Shown: positions 11,665-24,721, counted from the stretch's first letter. The stretch: 64,000 nucleotides of DNA from Magicicada septendecula (GCA_034769895.1 CM068372.1:373259258-373323257); one strand, 5' to 3'. Program-made: numbers and translations. The notes: generated by a model not told the origin, from the letters alone.

Positions 11665-12272
11665 ATAACCAGGAGAGGATGAATCAGAGGTCATCTTCCC
11701 CTCTCTGTCGGGGGTCTTTGACGGTATGCGCCTCCAGGCCATCGGTAGGTCCCAATTCTTCGGGCATCAAGGTCCTCCAGACCATCTCCAGGCCCACTTC
11801 TGTATGCCCCTTCTTGCTGCTGGAATTGAAGAGGAGTCGACTCAGAGCCTTAGTCGACTCCGGGTCAGCAAGATCAATAATATCATCTAGAGTGTGCGAG
11901 GACCTTGAAAGACAGGGTTTAATAAAAAGGTCGGAACAGTCTTCCGTGGTGTGCTGGACGCCATCCCAGGAAATTCTGCCCATTTCCCGGGTAGTTTCAT
12001 TCAAATTTAAGATCGAGGGATTTTCTTGGGTGTGGAGCTTTCTGGTTTCTCCTGCTCTGGGAGTTGAGTGCATTATTGGTGCCGATTTCATCTGTAAAAG
12101 TGGTCTCGTAATTGACATCAAAGAGCACCAATGCTATTTTAAATTTAATCGGGGAGCTTTAATCCCTTTCCTTGGATATCAGGGGACTAGGCAGGATATC
12201 CAAGAGGTTAAGTGCCCCGACACATCTAGAGACCATCTCTCCCAGTCCCAGCAATCAGCATTAGATCAGTTG
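11604..12272 (+). CDS. pol: X aspartic protease and start of Pol
   Basis: This frame is read by -1 shift from gag. It shows the retroviral-type aspartic protease active site LRALVDSGSARSII (D in DSG) around 11850-11890 and the second hallmark LGVECIIGADFI near 12059-12093. It continues open until Y interrupts it at 12273. The same reading phase resumes at 35612 with the first residues of reverse transcriptase, so the insertion split one pol gene. The role is cleavage of Gag and Gag-Pol. No internal stop is seen in this part. Confidence 0.85.
11655..11661 (+). promoter_or_regulatory. -1 ribosomal frameshift site (A AAA AAC) at gag end
   Basis: The heptamer AAAAAAC is in the correct phase (codons tca-AAA-AAC) directly before the gag stop TAG 11662-11664. 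The protease frame is -1 relative to gag and overlaps it. This is the classic retroelement configuration for making Gag-Pol. A short downstream hairpin (AGAGG/CCTCT near 11687-11705) is possible but weak. Confidence 0.65.
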
Positions 12273-14987
12273 TGTGCCGTGTTTTGGGAAAAATGCGGCG
12301 GTGTTCCTTTATATAGCGGAATGATTAAAATTACCTATTCGACTACGCGAGGGTGTACGTAAGAATTACGTACGGATAATCGGACTTTGCTGTCGTTATG
12401 AATTATCTTTCCTCCCGGCCGATCCGTGCGCGCTCTATGCCCGAGGCTTCGTACCGTATTTTCAGCAACTGGTTTGGTCAGTCCAATTTTGTCATTCAAC
12501 ATTGCAGCGTCTATATCTGGCTGACAGAGTCAATGTAAAGGTTTTCGTCTTCTAGCTGCTCCTATGGATAAGTAGAAGTCTACGCGACCTACCGGTAAGT
12601 GTGTTAACATATATAAATTAATAATTCATAAAAACAAATTGTATTTATTTGATATTAACGCAGATGCAGTGCGATAGGTTTTGCAGTGATTGATCACCAC
12701 GTGGCAGGCGACAGGTTAAATTTGTTTTATGTATGTTTCAATCTTAACACTGGCTAACAAATATTAGTAGTAATAATGTAATAAAGTGTTATAGTAATAT
12801 AATAATAATAATAATACTCAACTCATTAAACCAGAATGGGGCGTAAGTCAGTTATTTTTCTGAAATGATTGTACATCACGAACTTGTCAAAGTTTGCTAG
12901 TTCCTGTCAGGGAGAGTTAAGTGCTTCATGAAAACTTGTGGATAACTATTGAATTGAAATGATTATCATGGGGAATGACTATATTTGAATATATTATATA
13001 TTATAATATTTAAAAGTGTTATTTTGAAAGGGTTTATTTGATTCAAGGGGGGTTCTATACATAAGTGAATTTTCGGAGTTTGTAAACTGACCATGTCATG
13101 AAATGTCAGCTGGGTAAATGAGGTAGTGTGGTTTATTAGACCTGTAAGTAATCACAGCTATAATTGTGCAGGGTTTCCGATGTAGACGGGAATCTGTCTC
13201 GCTCCAGATGATGGCCGAACACCTGCCGTCCATGATATAGATTCAAACACTTCCGTCAGCTGTCAGCCAGGATGGACAGACACACACACTCAACCGGACC
13301 CTCTACCCATTTGCTGCTAACCAGGTGACATTTAAGCTTTTTGAACAAAATGTTTGTGGCCGATAAACTCTTTCTGAGACACTTGTGAGGACTCTCCAGT
13401 CTGGAGACTTAGTTTCAGGCAATGGGTTTACATGTTACTTTGTAATTTTCTTATTAAGGCCTACGCCTCATTAGTATATTAGTGTATGTCACATTCTGGG
13501 AATTGTAAACTCGGCCAGGGTCATGCAACACCCGGGTCGAGCTGAGTTTTCTGTAAAAGCGGTCGGCATTAAATTATTTCTGTGTTGAGCAGGCATGTGC
13601 AGATGTATCCGTGCCAGTTGGGAATTCGATGGTCAATTATTTCTTGTTAATTGGGTTGGAGTTTTTTTTGCCTATTACTTAAGATCGGGGTGGTGTTTTA
13701 ACAGGTGGACGACACCCGTAGGTGCCGTTTACCACAGGACTGTATCATGTCATATTTTGCTGGATCTCGTCCGGACGCATGACCATGCCTGAGGTCAAAT
13801 TTTTTTATGAACACTTTAAGCATGTTTCAGTACATTCATTACATAGATTCTGTTTTTCGAAATTAAATTTTACTGTTCCGCTAATTTGGTAACCATTAAA
13901 TTTTGCCATAGTCAGTTTAATATTGTCATAGTTTAAATTTTGTAATTATTAACCTTTTATTGCTCACAGTACCAATTAATTAATGTTAAAGAATATAAGA
14001 CTAATCAGTATCAGTTAGGAGTATTTATGAGTGGTCACGTTCCACTATCCATACAAATTTTGTCAGAAAAAATAAAGATATGAGAAATGCGGTTATGCAA
14101 CCGGGCATCCATGTTAACCTAGTGATGGCACTCATTATTATTATCGTTGTTGAGATCCAAAATTGATAGTTAAACTTCTGCGTGGTATTGGTGTGCTGTT
14201 CGGGCTATTTAGCCAGATTGACCTTGGCTGTCCATATACTCGGAATTTTGGGGCATGTCAACTCTACTCTTTGGGGATGTATTAATTGGGGTTTTGGGGT
14301 TTTGTTATTTTTCTTATTTATTAAAAATTACTGTGGGCCGGATACTTGGTCTGAATGAGAGGGTTGAGGGTGGATGATGACAAAATATACGCTGCTAACC
14401 AGGTGAACATGTGATGTGTCATTTATATGTAAATGTGTTTCTATGTCAATTATATGTTGTGTGTTATGCCTTATGTGATTGTTTGATTAGTATACGTGAT
14501 TATGCATATATATATATATATATTTATATCGTGTTATGATTTGTGCAATTACTGGGAGGGTCGAGACTATGCGCCATTTCATATTATTATTATTATTATT
14601 TATGTGCCATAAATAATCAGCTCAACTATTTGGCGATGCCTATGTCAATGGACTTATAATAACGATTGGGGGTTTTTGAAAGTGAGCTATTTTTGACTGT
14701 AACATACTTGTAATTATCTTGTTTTTCAAGGGCGCATATATTGTACAAAACCAGAATACAATACATGCTGTTATTGTTATCTAGAGCCGAGTTTCATTTG
14801 CGAGTCCCTTCATACTGGACCCAGCACATTTTTGGCTTCTCTAGCCTCTTGCCTAGTTCTAAATAACTAGTGGCCTCTCTTTCAAAAAAAAAAAAAAAAT
14901 AAATAAATATAAAAATAAAAAAAAAAGAAATAAAAAGAAGTTTGTTTTCTCTATAGATAAAAGGCATAAAAGGAAAGAGGGGTTACA
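12273..14987 (+). repeat. Y 5' LTR (2,715 bp)
   Basis: Near-identical to 32890-35611. Features include a TATA-like tttatatag near 12308, a strong splice-donor-like ccggtaagtgtg near 12594, AT microsatellites near 14508, two overlapping hairpins at 14841-14870, and an A-rich stem-loop at the right end whose arms are CCTCTTTC and GAAAGAGG. There is no coding potential. Confidence 0.9.
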
Positions 14988-15645
14988 AATGGTATTAGAG
15001 AGCGTGGTTCATTCTAGGGTTGAACCCTTGGGTCCTTTAGTGTGATGGGGCTTGCGGACTCGGAAATAGTTTGGCAAATACAGTAACATTTGAAAATAAT
15101 GATAGATGCAATGGCAGGGTTGACATACTATGTAGGTGTATATATGTAGTTTGTAGGAATTATTGTTAGGTGTTTGGAATTGTAAACCTGATGCCGCCAC
15201 AGGCATGGGTTGTAGTTGGGTTTTGTTGTTTTTGAGATGGCACCTTACCGGAGATCGCGTGGCGATGGGCTCCCTTGTTTATTGAATGAAAGTAATAGCG
15301 CGTGCGGTTAGCGGGATGCGGTATGGCCCGACTGGAAGTCGGTACCATCCGACTGCAATGGTGATAATGTCTTAGGCGAAATGTCGTATGTTGTGGTTAG
15401 TGTTGGTGGTGTGGATTGTATGTTGGTGTTAGTGTCTGATGTCGTTTCTTCTTTCGAGTCTGGCGACTGACGGAGAGTTAGTTCTGGAGCGGGTCAGGTT
15501 TTTGCAGCGCTAGGAAACCCGGAGGTCCACTTGATGGAAGAGAGAGTACTCAAGTTTTCTTTTTGTAGGTCATGTTTGTGTTGGGTGTTTAGTAAGGATT
15601 TGTTTTATTATTGTTTGTTTTGAATTGTGCAATTCTGGCGGCGGT
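14988..15645 (+). other. Y primer-binding site and leader
   Basis: TGGTATTAGAGAGCG begins at 14990, two bases after the LTR. The following leader parallels X: the block aacctgatgccgccaca, the GTCGG hairpin near 15328-15342, and ttttgcagcgctagg near 15501. Relative to X, the sequence coding for the gag N-terminus is missing downstream. Confidence 0.6.
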
Positions 15646-17439
15646 ATGCAATCAGAAATTGCCCCACCCTCTTTCAGGCGTTCTCCAGAAATTTCCGGTG
15701 GTGAATGGATTTGATGAGGACCAGCTGCTGGTTTTCTTGGACCTGGTCCTGCAGGTGGCAGATTTCCCGGGGGTGTCTGATGGGGAGGTCTTGTCTCTTA
15801 TATACCTGTATTGCCGGGGTACGTTGGCTGAGCTGGTCACCAACACTGCGTCGGGGTGACAGTGTTGATGCTTTCCATGGGGAGGTGTTGAACTTCTTCC
15901 TACCCATTCGACGACGTGCCCAGCTTAAGTTTAAAAAATTCTATCGCCTACAGGCCAACGGAGAGGCGTTAGGGGACTTCGTGCACGATATACGGAAAGC
16001 TGCCCGGGTGTTAAGGTTGGGGTTGCCCGAGACAGAAGTTATACAAGCGATTCTGGAAGGACTGAATCCCGAAGAGAGATCTCGTTTGGTATTCGTGGAC
16101 CGTCCACGTTGTTTTGGGGACCTTGAACGGCTGTGCGTGGTTTCAAGAACGGTCCAGGAGGTTGACGAGTCCCGGGGAAGAGATGCCGCAGATGTCCAAT
16201 ACTCCAGTGGTTCATCAGGAAGAGCCAAAAAGGACAAACATGGTGGTTGTAGGAGAACACAAGAGACTGTCAGAAAGCCTGAATATTCCGGAAGTGACGG
16301 AGGCTACAAGGGGGTGGCAAGTGAGAAGACGGTAACAACAGCTACAGGACGGAAAACAAAGAAATACGAAATTAACAGGGGAAGAAGAAATTACATTAGG
16401 GAACAAACATCGGCAAGTAGGGAGCCTGTAGTTAGGCGTTATTCTTATTTGCAGAAAAGTGAGAGTTTAAAAGTTCCAGATGAAGCGCAAGTGCCTAAGA
16501 GAGTAGTAGATGAAGAAGGTGAAGCAGAAGAAGAAAAGCGGAATAGCTTCTGTGGATCGATACAGCCCGACAAGAAAACAGCTGTGGATATTGAGTTACA
16601 GGACTCGAAGAGGACATCATGGTTGAATCCAGATGCCGCAGAATTTGTCCCGGTATCGTTCGTGAGGGATCCAGATCCGGTAACATCATCACTGCCTACG
16701 CCGGGATGTGAGAAGTCACTTGAGAGTGTAGCTTTGCCATTGCCAATAGAAATCAATTTAGTCATTGCACATGAACCTGGACAGCTGGATTCCAGGGTGG
16801 AAAATGTTGAGGACGTTGTAGTTGCTGAAAGTGGTGAAGGAGTGGAATCGACAGAAGAGCGGTCTGCGGCTGCTGCACAGGAAGCAGTTGTAGGTGTTAG
16901 GGAGACTGTAGAGTCTGAGGTTGCGGATGGACACAGGGATGTCCAGGCTGCAAGTGTTTCTGAGGTTATGGATGGACAAGGGGATGTCCATGCCGCAACA
17001 AGTGTGGTAGAAGTAGATGAGGTAGAAGTTGAGGAGAAATTTGGTGGCAGCGTTGTAGAGTTTGTGAGTGAGAATGATGTAGTGTGTGAAGATGTGCAGA
17101 CGCCTTCTGTAGGTAGTGTTGAGGATTCCAAAGAACGAAAAGAAGTTTCAGGTGGACCAGGTGAGCAACTAGAGGAAGACGAGGATGTGCAGTGTTCTGA
17201 TGGTGGAAGTGGATGTGATGGCGATGATGTTGATGATGAACGTGTTGAGGAAAATGAGATTGGAGAAGAGGTTAGTGAAGAAGGTTGTGAAGCGGCTGGT
17301 GACGAGTGTGATGAAGAAATTGGTGAGGAGCGGAGCGAAGACGCTGTTGAAGATGGATCAGAGGAGCAACTGGAAGATGCTGAGGAGGTGCAGTGTCATG
17401 AGGTTGATTTGGATTATGGGGACGAAGAAGGGGAAATTG
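15646..17439 (+). pseudogene. gag: Y gag-like gene, N-terminal part (interrupted by Z)
   Basis: Homology to X gag begins with KLPHPLSGVLQKFPVVNGF and continues through the capsid region to LERLCVVSRTVQ near 16150. Two frames are needed, with a single frameshift at about 15846. The X-type N-terminus is absent and no proper start codon is in phase. Instead of a CCHC knuckle there are about 400 residues rich in Glu, Asp, Ser and Val with imperfect internal repeats (for example the DGHRDVQAA/DGQGDVHAA pair near 16925-17000). The frame is open until Z inserts at 17440 and resumes at 31626. Whether the acidic domain was captured or diverged in place is not known. Confidence 0.75.
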
Positions 17440-18603
17440 TGTAACGGGCCTATTTTGGGGCAATAACACAATTTGTATTTTTTTTTATGATAATAAATAA
17501 CAATTTTGAGTAATAGGGAGAGAGGTAAATTTACTGTTTGAAGCGATCGCGACGGTGGCTGCACTGCTTGAGGCGTTGAATGCAGAATTATTTAATAATA
17601 TTTTATATAAACAAGCGAGAATGACAACCGACAAACTGCGCCAAGGTCAGCTCCAGTGACACAAAATCTGTCAACAAATTATGCAACGAAACGATCAGAC
17701 CATGTTACGTCAGCAACTTACATAACGTTGCAATGCGGGGTGTGTCAGCGCCAGCAGCGTTGTGAAACAGAGAACAAAGACTTAGTCGGCATATAACTTC
17801 TGAACACAACAGACGCAACCAACTGTGCGTTCGCCGGTTTGCCGGTTTTAGGCGAAGTTTTGGTGTTCGCCGGCTGTGCGTAATTATCGCCCGCACGTAT
17901 ACAAATTTTAAATGTAAAATAGCAGCTGTCAACTTAATTAGATTGAACTAACAGTTAAATGGGTTTTTCTAAAAACATGTAAATTCAGTGATCTACGGAG
18001 TGCGCGTAGTATAAGGCGATGTCATCTGGACTCACATGTCAGTTAAGTAACCTTCAATTTTCGTCTAACATCAACAAAATCCGATATAAATTTTATAACG
18101 AAACAAAATTTTAAGCACTAAACAAATGAGATCTCATATGGGTATGGGGTAATGTAAAACAGAGTGAATGAGAGTACGTATTAAATAAAGAACGCTGGTT
18201 TGCTTAATAAGGTAGTAAATTAATTGAATAAATACCATGGTTTACTTTTAATTGTTTCTTCTTTTAAATGTTAAACTTAGATATATATATGGGAAAAATA
18301 TAGTATTGAATAATTATAAATATGGCTAACCACCAATGTTCTAACGATAATGAAGTAAATGGAAAGAAATAACGTGCTATAAAATGAATAAATAATTCAT
18401 GAGCAACAAATAAGTTGTTGGGTAAATCATTTCAAAATAAACCATTCTGATCTCCTGAGTTCGCCTAAAAAGAACCCCAAAATGGTAAGTACACATATAT
18501 TTTTCATACGTAGTTGGTAACAAGATGGTACACGACAGTAAACCGTGAATACAGTAAACAGTTCAATTATATTTATTTAATATCAATAATATCAAACGTA
18601 TCA
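17440..18603 (+). repeat. Z LTR A
   Basis: About 1,164 bp, from TGTAACGGGCC to about 18603. It matches LTR C closely up to gggtaaat near 18427, but the last ~170 bp are unrelated to the ends of LTRs B and C. Confidence 0.85.
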
Positions 18604-18604
18604 A

Positions 18605-18622
18605 TGGCGCCCGAACAGGGAC
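18605..18622 (+). promoter_or_regulatory. Z primer-binding site, exact tRNA-Lys(UUU) complement
   Basis: TGGCGCCCGAACAGGGAC is the full 18-base complement of the 3' end of tRNA-Lys(UUU), the class also used by lentiviruses. It lies directly after LTR A and before copy A. The equivalent site before copy C is degenerate. Confidence 0.85.
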
Positions 18623-18829
18623 AATTTATATAATATAATTATATAAATATAGGCCTACTTGGGAGAGCAGAACGGTTGTTTGAGTTAAAGATAAAATTAC
18701 GTAAAATAGACGTAAAAGGTTATGTTTTGTAGTATGGGTGAGTAGAATATTTTTTTTTTTTTAACAATAATTATGTGTTACATATAAAACTATTTTACAA
18801 AGAAATATATTTAAAAGATCTTAAGAAAA

Positions 18830-19867
18830 ATGGCAGATAATAATGATACTATGTTAGCAAGATTGTATGATATGATGTACAATAGTGTAGAAAAACAAGA
18901 GAGTAATTTTAGAGAACTAAATAACAAATTCGATGAGTTAAAAACCCAAATCAAAGAAATGAATGAATGTTTAAAGAATACTAATCAAACAATAAGAACC
19001 AGTTTAAATAAATTAGAACAGAGTGTTGAGAAATTTGAGAAGTTAGGTGACAATGTTTTAAGTATGACAAATAGTAAAAATGACGAAATAGTGGAAGATG
19101 TAGTATTGAATAGTGATGATATTAATTACAATTCTGAGAGTATAGTGGGGGTAAAGAATAATGGAGAGACAAATGATGAAAATATTATCAAAAATAGTAC
19201 TAATGAAATTGCAGAATGTAGTGATTATGAGATGTTGAGATGTATTGAAGAAGTAGAAAGAGAGTGGAAGAATAATGTTATAGTTGAATGTGGGCAGAGG
19301 GTAAATTTTCCCATTAATTTTTTTGAACCAAGGTGTTCACAAATGTTGTTTTTTATAAAGGGCGAGAGACCCATATTAGTAGATGAAGTAAAGAGTATAT
19401 TGATGTTGTATAATGTTGTACCCTCTGTCTGTAATAATTGTGAGAATGTGATGTGGTATTATGAAGAGAGAGAGTTGTGTATTGCGAGTGAAATAGAACT
19501 ATATAAGTTAAAAAGAAATTATGATGAATTGAGAGAAAGAGTGGTAGGGGTGAAGATGACCCATACAAGATACTTACCTGTTGGAAGAGAGAGAGAGAAT
19601 TATTTTGAGAATATTTTTATAAATGATAATGACTTACCTGACGTGATAGTTGAGGAATATAAAAATGAGAAAACAATTTACCTGACATTAACAAATAACA
19701 CTGATGGAGACTGGACAATCCTAACTTATGGTGACAAGATTTATAACGGTATAATGGATGAAATAGAGTTGATAGATTATTATAACAATAATTATAACAA
19801 CTGTTATGTGGTTAAAAATGATGTGTGTTATAAATATATTAGGTATTTATATGACGATGGAGGTTGA
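18830..19867 (+). CDS. Z copy A ORF, coiled-coil protein of unknown family (gag position)
   Basis: Intact 345-residue ORF starting MADNNDTMLARLYDMM, about 200 bp after the primer site. Residues ~10-75 form a strong heptad pattern (LNNKFDELKTQIKEMNE). An acidic Asn-rich linker follows, then a globular-looking part with PINFFEPRCSQMLFF, a CNNC pair, and WTILTYGDKIYNG. The C-terminus is Tyr/Asn-rich. There is no zinc knuckle, protease or polymerase motif. Position suggests a Gag-like structural protein, but I recognise no family. Copy C encodes a nearly identical intact protein, which suggests it was functional until recently. Confidence 0.7.
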   Translation: MADNNDTMLARLYDMMYNSVEKQESNFRELNNKFDELKTQIKEMNECLKNTNQTIRTSLNKLEQSVEKFEKLGDNVLSMTNSKNDEIVEDVVLNSDDINYNSESIVGVKNNGETNDENIIKNSTNEIAECSDYEMLRCIEEVEREWKNNVIVECGQRVNFPINFFEPRCSQMLFFIKGERPILVDEVKSILMLYNVVPSVCNNCENVMWYYEERELCIASEIELYKLKRNYDELRERVVGVKMTHTRYLPVGRERENYFENIFINDNDLPDVIVEEYKNEKTIYLTLTNNTDGDWTILTYGDKIYNGIMDEIELIDYYNNNYNNCYVVKNDVCYKYIRYLYDDGG

Positions 19868-22056
19868 AATAAAAAATCAGTGAATAGACATTGTTGACTA
19901 CTGTAAATTTTGGTAATGACCTTGCAGATTTGGACATATGAGGGGTGAAACAATTGAACAATGATTGACGTATACTTTGTAAATATAATATAGTGAATTC
20001 ATTTGTGTGTATTATGAAATGTTAGGTAAGTAATGTGTATATGTATTAGAAAATGTTGTGTTAATAATAATAATAATATTATTAATATTTTTGCCATCTA
20101 AATAAATAATAAAAATAATTATGAAAACAATAATTAATGATTTGTAATTTGGATATTATTGATAGGTATGTTGTGTTGTGATAATAATCAGTTGGAGTAA
20201 ATAATCTGAGATTTTTGGATATTGTTATATGTTTGAATTTTATAAGGAATTTAAATTGTTTGATGGGATTTCAATTTTAATAATAATTAATAAGTAAATA
20301 AATGTTAAATGGTTTATTTTGTGGAATAACATAATGGTTAAAAATATATGTTAATAATAAATTTAGAAATTTTGAAAATCTGATTGCAACACAGGATAAA
20401 TAAATAATGATGATAAATAAAAATAAGGTGATGAAAAATTTTAAATAATAATGTTTATAAAGTTTTATATAAATTACTTAAAAGAGAATTGTTTGTTTAA
20501 ATGTATACTAATAATCAAGGTTAATGTCTATTTGTTTATTATGTTATGTAATGTATTATACAAGATGTGGGGATAATTTTGGGGGGTAGTTTGGTGCTCA
20601 ATGAAGTGATAGAACAGTGGAGTGTGGAACTGCAATGGTAGAAAGTTTAGTTTCAATTTTAATTAATTAGTTAGTAAGTTGCTGTTGCTGGGGTGGCATG
20701 TGCCCCAGTAGATAGTGGAAAGTGTTGGGGGTAACCGAGAGTGTTACCTCCATCGGAGGCCAACATGGCGAAAATGCATGGCACACCCTTTTGTATAATT
20801 TTATATTGTACTTTGATAAATTGCCGTGTCGTGCATAATAGTGATGATGTGTACATGCCTGAAGGAAGAGATGATTTCCCCGACTTTTCGGGCGATTACT
20901 GCCTTACCAGCACTAATCGTGGTTTTGGCTAGCGGTTAGCTATGGTCATACCAAGTCCCTTGACCATAGCTGGCTTGAAATTGGTCTATATTAGAAATTA
21001 ATGGGGGGTGAAACTAGGGGGAATCCCGGAACTATGGAACAGCGGCTGCCACTCTGTTCGAGGAGGAACAGCAGAGCCAGGTGGTAGACCCGCAGTAAGG
21101 GTGTGTAATTATAGACAAAGATATGATGATATCTATACCTTTTCAAATGTAACGCAGAAGCAAGGACACGGAGATGTCACATTCCTCCAAAATTTCAGTC
21201 CTTGTGGATGCAAGTGGACGCCACAGTCCAGGGGGGTCATAGTGTGTGTGGCTGGGTGGTTATCCAGGGGGATAACGTATTAAAAAATTTTGTTGTATTT
21301 TAATAATGATGATTTGCTACTCAATAATTTTATTTCGATTTGAAAAATAGATGCACTAAATACTTCCTATATTGTGTTTATTATGTCTTATTGTGTTAAT
21401 TACATTTAGTATGTTAGGAATAAGGATTATAAAAATATGATAATATGTTTTCAATGTGTTTATAAATTTTAAAAATAAAATGCAAAATAGTTGTGATAGA
21501 TAAAATTTTCAAGGGGTTGATAAGATAGAAGTGGGTGATAGTAATTATTTGAGTAAAACGTTTGAGTCAGTCCAAGTTAAAAAATATTGAGGTATTAAAG
21601 AGAATGAGAGATGGAAATATTGTAATGTTGTTTTGAAATAATGTATGTTATAGAATTTTGAGAAGTATAAGTGGAGACACAGTAGTAATGGAGAATAATT
21701 GTAGAGTTTTGAGCGATATATTGTTTATTTTGATGTTGTTATTTTGTTGTAGTTGTAGTAAGGTAATGAGATTGAGATTTTGGGGATGGCAATTTTGTAG
21801 TAGGGGTAGTGTAATGTGGGAGTCCGCAACATAAGGGTTGGGACGGGATTTGGTATAGATTTAGTGGGAAGGGGTTGCCTTAGGTAGAATCCAGGAACCA
21901 GAGAACGGGAATTGAGCTTTTTGGGGGGGGAACACGTATCCTATGTACAAAGGGTTAGAGAGTATTTTTTTTTATATATAAGAGGAGAAGGTGGCGAATG
22001 GAGTTAAAGTAGTAAGTAGTTAGAGGTAGAGAAGGATTAGTAGATTTTTTGATAGT
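19868..22056 (+). other. Z copy A, downstream non-coding region
   Basis: AT-rich 3' part of the internal region. It contains a small ORF at 20768-20932 with a hydrophobic N-terminus (FCIILYCTLINC), a perfect 11-bp hairpin at 20938-20971, and a second small Cys-containing ORF at 21008-21283. A TAG and a TAA separate these in the same phase in every copy, so they are not one protein unless spliced. Copy A ends in an abrupt reversal at 22056. Confidence 0.5.
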
Positions 22057-24721
22057 GTGACACCCCTCTATCAAAAATCTACTAACCCTTCTCTACCTCT
22101 AACTACTTACTACTTTAGCTCAATTCACCACCTTCTCTCTATATATATAAAAAAAAAAACTCTCTAACCCTTTGTACATAGGATACGTGTTTCCCCCCCC
22201 CCCAAAAGCTCAATTCCCGTTCTCTGTTTCCTGGATTCTACCTAAGGCAACCCCGTCTCCACTAAAACTATACCAAATCCCGTCCCAACCCTTATGTTGC
22301 GGACTCCCACATTACACTACCCCTACTACAAAATTGCCATCCCCAAAAAATCTCAATCTCATTACCTCACTACAACTACAACAAAATAACATCAACAAAA
22401 TAAACAACAATATATCACTCAAAACTCTACATAAATTCTCCATTACTACTGTGTCTCCACTTATACTTCTCAAAAATTCTATAACATACATTAACTCAAA
22501 ACAACATTATAATATTTTCATCTCTACTATTTCTTTAACTTTGACTTCAATTTGGACAGATCTATATGTCCCACAAAAATTCAACTTGGACTGATTCAAC
22601 CATTTTATTCAAACAATTACTATCACCCATTTCTATCTTTTGCAACCCATTGAAAATTTTAACTATCACGAATCTATTTAATTTTTATTTAAAATCTATA
22701 AACACATTGAAAACATATTATCATATTTTTATAATCCTTATACCTAACATACTAAATGCAATCAACATAATAAGACATAATAAACACAATATAGGAAGTA
22801 CTTAGTGCATCTATTTTTTAAATCAAAACAAAATTATTGAGTAGCAGATCATCATTATTAAAGTACAACAAAATTTTTTAATATGTTATCCCCCTGGATA
22901 ACCGCCCAGCCACACACACTATGACCCCCCCTGGACTGTGGCGTCCAGTTGCATCCACAAGGACAGAAATTTTGGAGGAATGTGACATCTCCGTGTCCTT
23001 GCTTCTGCGTTACATTTGAAAAGGTATAGATATCATCATATCTTTGTCTATAATTACACACCCTTACTGCGGGTCTACCACCTGGCTCTGCTGTTCCTCC
23101 TCGAACAGAGTGGCAGCCGCTGTTCCATAGTTCCGGGATTCCCCCTAGTTTCACCCCCCATTAATTTCTAATATAGACCAATTTCAAGCCAGCTATGGTC
23201 AAGGGACTTGGTATGACCATAGCTAACCGCTAGCCAAAACCACGATTAGTGCTGGTAAGGCAGTAATCGCCCGAAAAGTCGGGGAAATCATCTCTTCCTT
23301 CAGGCATGTACACATCATCACTATTATGCACGACACGGCAATTTATCAAAGTACAATATAAAATTATACAAAAGGGTGTGCCGTGCATTTTCGCCATGTT
23401 GGCCTCCGATGGAGGTAACACTCTCGGTTACCCCCAACACTTTCCGCTATCTACTGGGGCACATGCCACCCCAGCAACAGCAACTTACTAACTAATTAAT
23501 TAAAATTGAAACTAAACTTTCTACCATTGCAGTTCCACACTCCACTGTTCTATCACTTCATTGAGCACCAAACTACCCCCCAAAATTATCCCCACATCTT
23601 GTATAATACATTACATAACATAATAAACAAATAGACATTAACCTTGATTATTAGTATACATTTAAACAAACAATTCTCTTTTAAGTAATTTATATAAAAC
23701 TTTATAAACATTATTATTTAAAATTTTTCATCACCTTATTTTTATTTATCATCATTATTTATTTATCCTGTGTTGCAATCAGATTTTCAAAATTTCTAAA
23801 TTTATTATTAACATATATTTTTAACCATTATGTTATTCCACAAAATAAACCATTTAACATTTATTTACTTATTAATTATTATTAAAATTGAAATCCCATC
23901 AAACAATTTAAATTCCTTATAAAATTCAAACATATAACAATATCCAAAAATCTCAGATTATTTACTCCAACTGATTATTATCACAACACAACATACCTAT
24001 CAATAATATCCAAATTACAAATCATTAATTATTGTTTTCATAATTATTTTTATTATTTATTTAGATGGCAAAAATATTAATAATATTATTATTATTAACA
24101 CAACATTTTCTAATACATATACACATTACTTACCTAACATTTCATAATACACACAAATGAATTCACTATATTATATTTACAAAGTATACGTCAATCATTG
24201 TTCAATTGTTTCACCCCTCATATGTCCAAATCTGCAAGGTCATTACCAAAATTTACAGTAGTCAACAATGTCTATTCACTGATTTTTTATTTCAACCTCC
24301 ATCGTCATATAAATACCTAATATATTTATAACACACATCATTTTTATCCACATACCAGTTGTTATAATTATTGTTATAATAATCTATCAACTCTATTTCA
24401 TCCATTATACCGTTATAAATCTTGTCACCATAAGTTAGGATTGTCCAGTCTCCATCAGTGTTATTTGTTAATGTCAGGTAAATTGTTTTCTCATTTTTAT
24501 ATTCCTCAACTATCACGTCAGGTAAGTCATTATTATGTATACAAATATTCTCAAAATAATTCTCTCTCTCTCGTCCAACAGGTAAGTATCTTGTATGGGT
24601 CATCTTCACCCCTACCACTCTTTCTCTCAATTCATCATAATTTCTTTTTAACTTATATAGTTCTATTTCACTCGCAATACACAACTCTCTCTCTTCATAA
24701 TACCACATCACATTCTCACAA
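22057..24721 (-). repeat. Z copy B, inverted and 5'-truncated
   Basis: Reverse-complement copy of the Z internal region, meeting copy A tail to tail. The arms GATAG/CTATC are separated by about 12 bases (tgtgacacccct) at the centre near 22057-22068. It shares diagnostic bases with copy C rather than A, for example the sequence complementary to ttctgtccttgtgg and ggctgggcggtt. It stops within the ORF at 24721, where it is fused to LTR B. Confidence 0.88.
24292..24711 (-). pseudogene. Z copy B ORF, C-terminal 139 residues
   Basis: Corresponds to the last ~40% of the 342-345 residue Z protein, from MWYYEERELCIASE to the YLYDDGG C-terminus. The N-terminal part is missing because copy B is truncated at the LTR B junction, so no complete protein can be made. 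Confidence 0.88.

Noticed and set aside
16445-17131. Minus-strand 228-residue Ser/Thr-rich ORF
   Set aside because: It is the antisense of the acidic Y gag tail; the pattern follows from Glu/Val codons on the plus strand.
17705-17932. Minus-strand 75-residue ORF repeated at 30725-30952
   Set aside because: It lies inside Z LTRs A and C and is conserved only because those LTRs are near-identical; LTR B lacks it.
22057-22070. Palindrome centre as an assembly artefact only
   Set aside because: Cannot be excluded, but copies A and B differ at many positions, so the inversion is not a simple duplicated read or mirror-join error.
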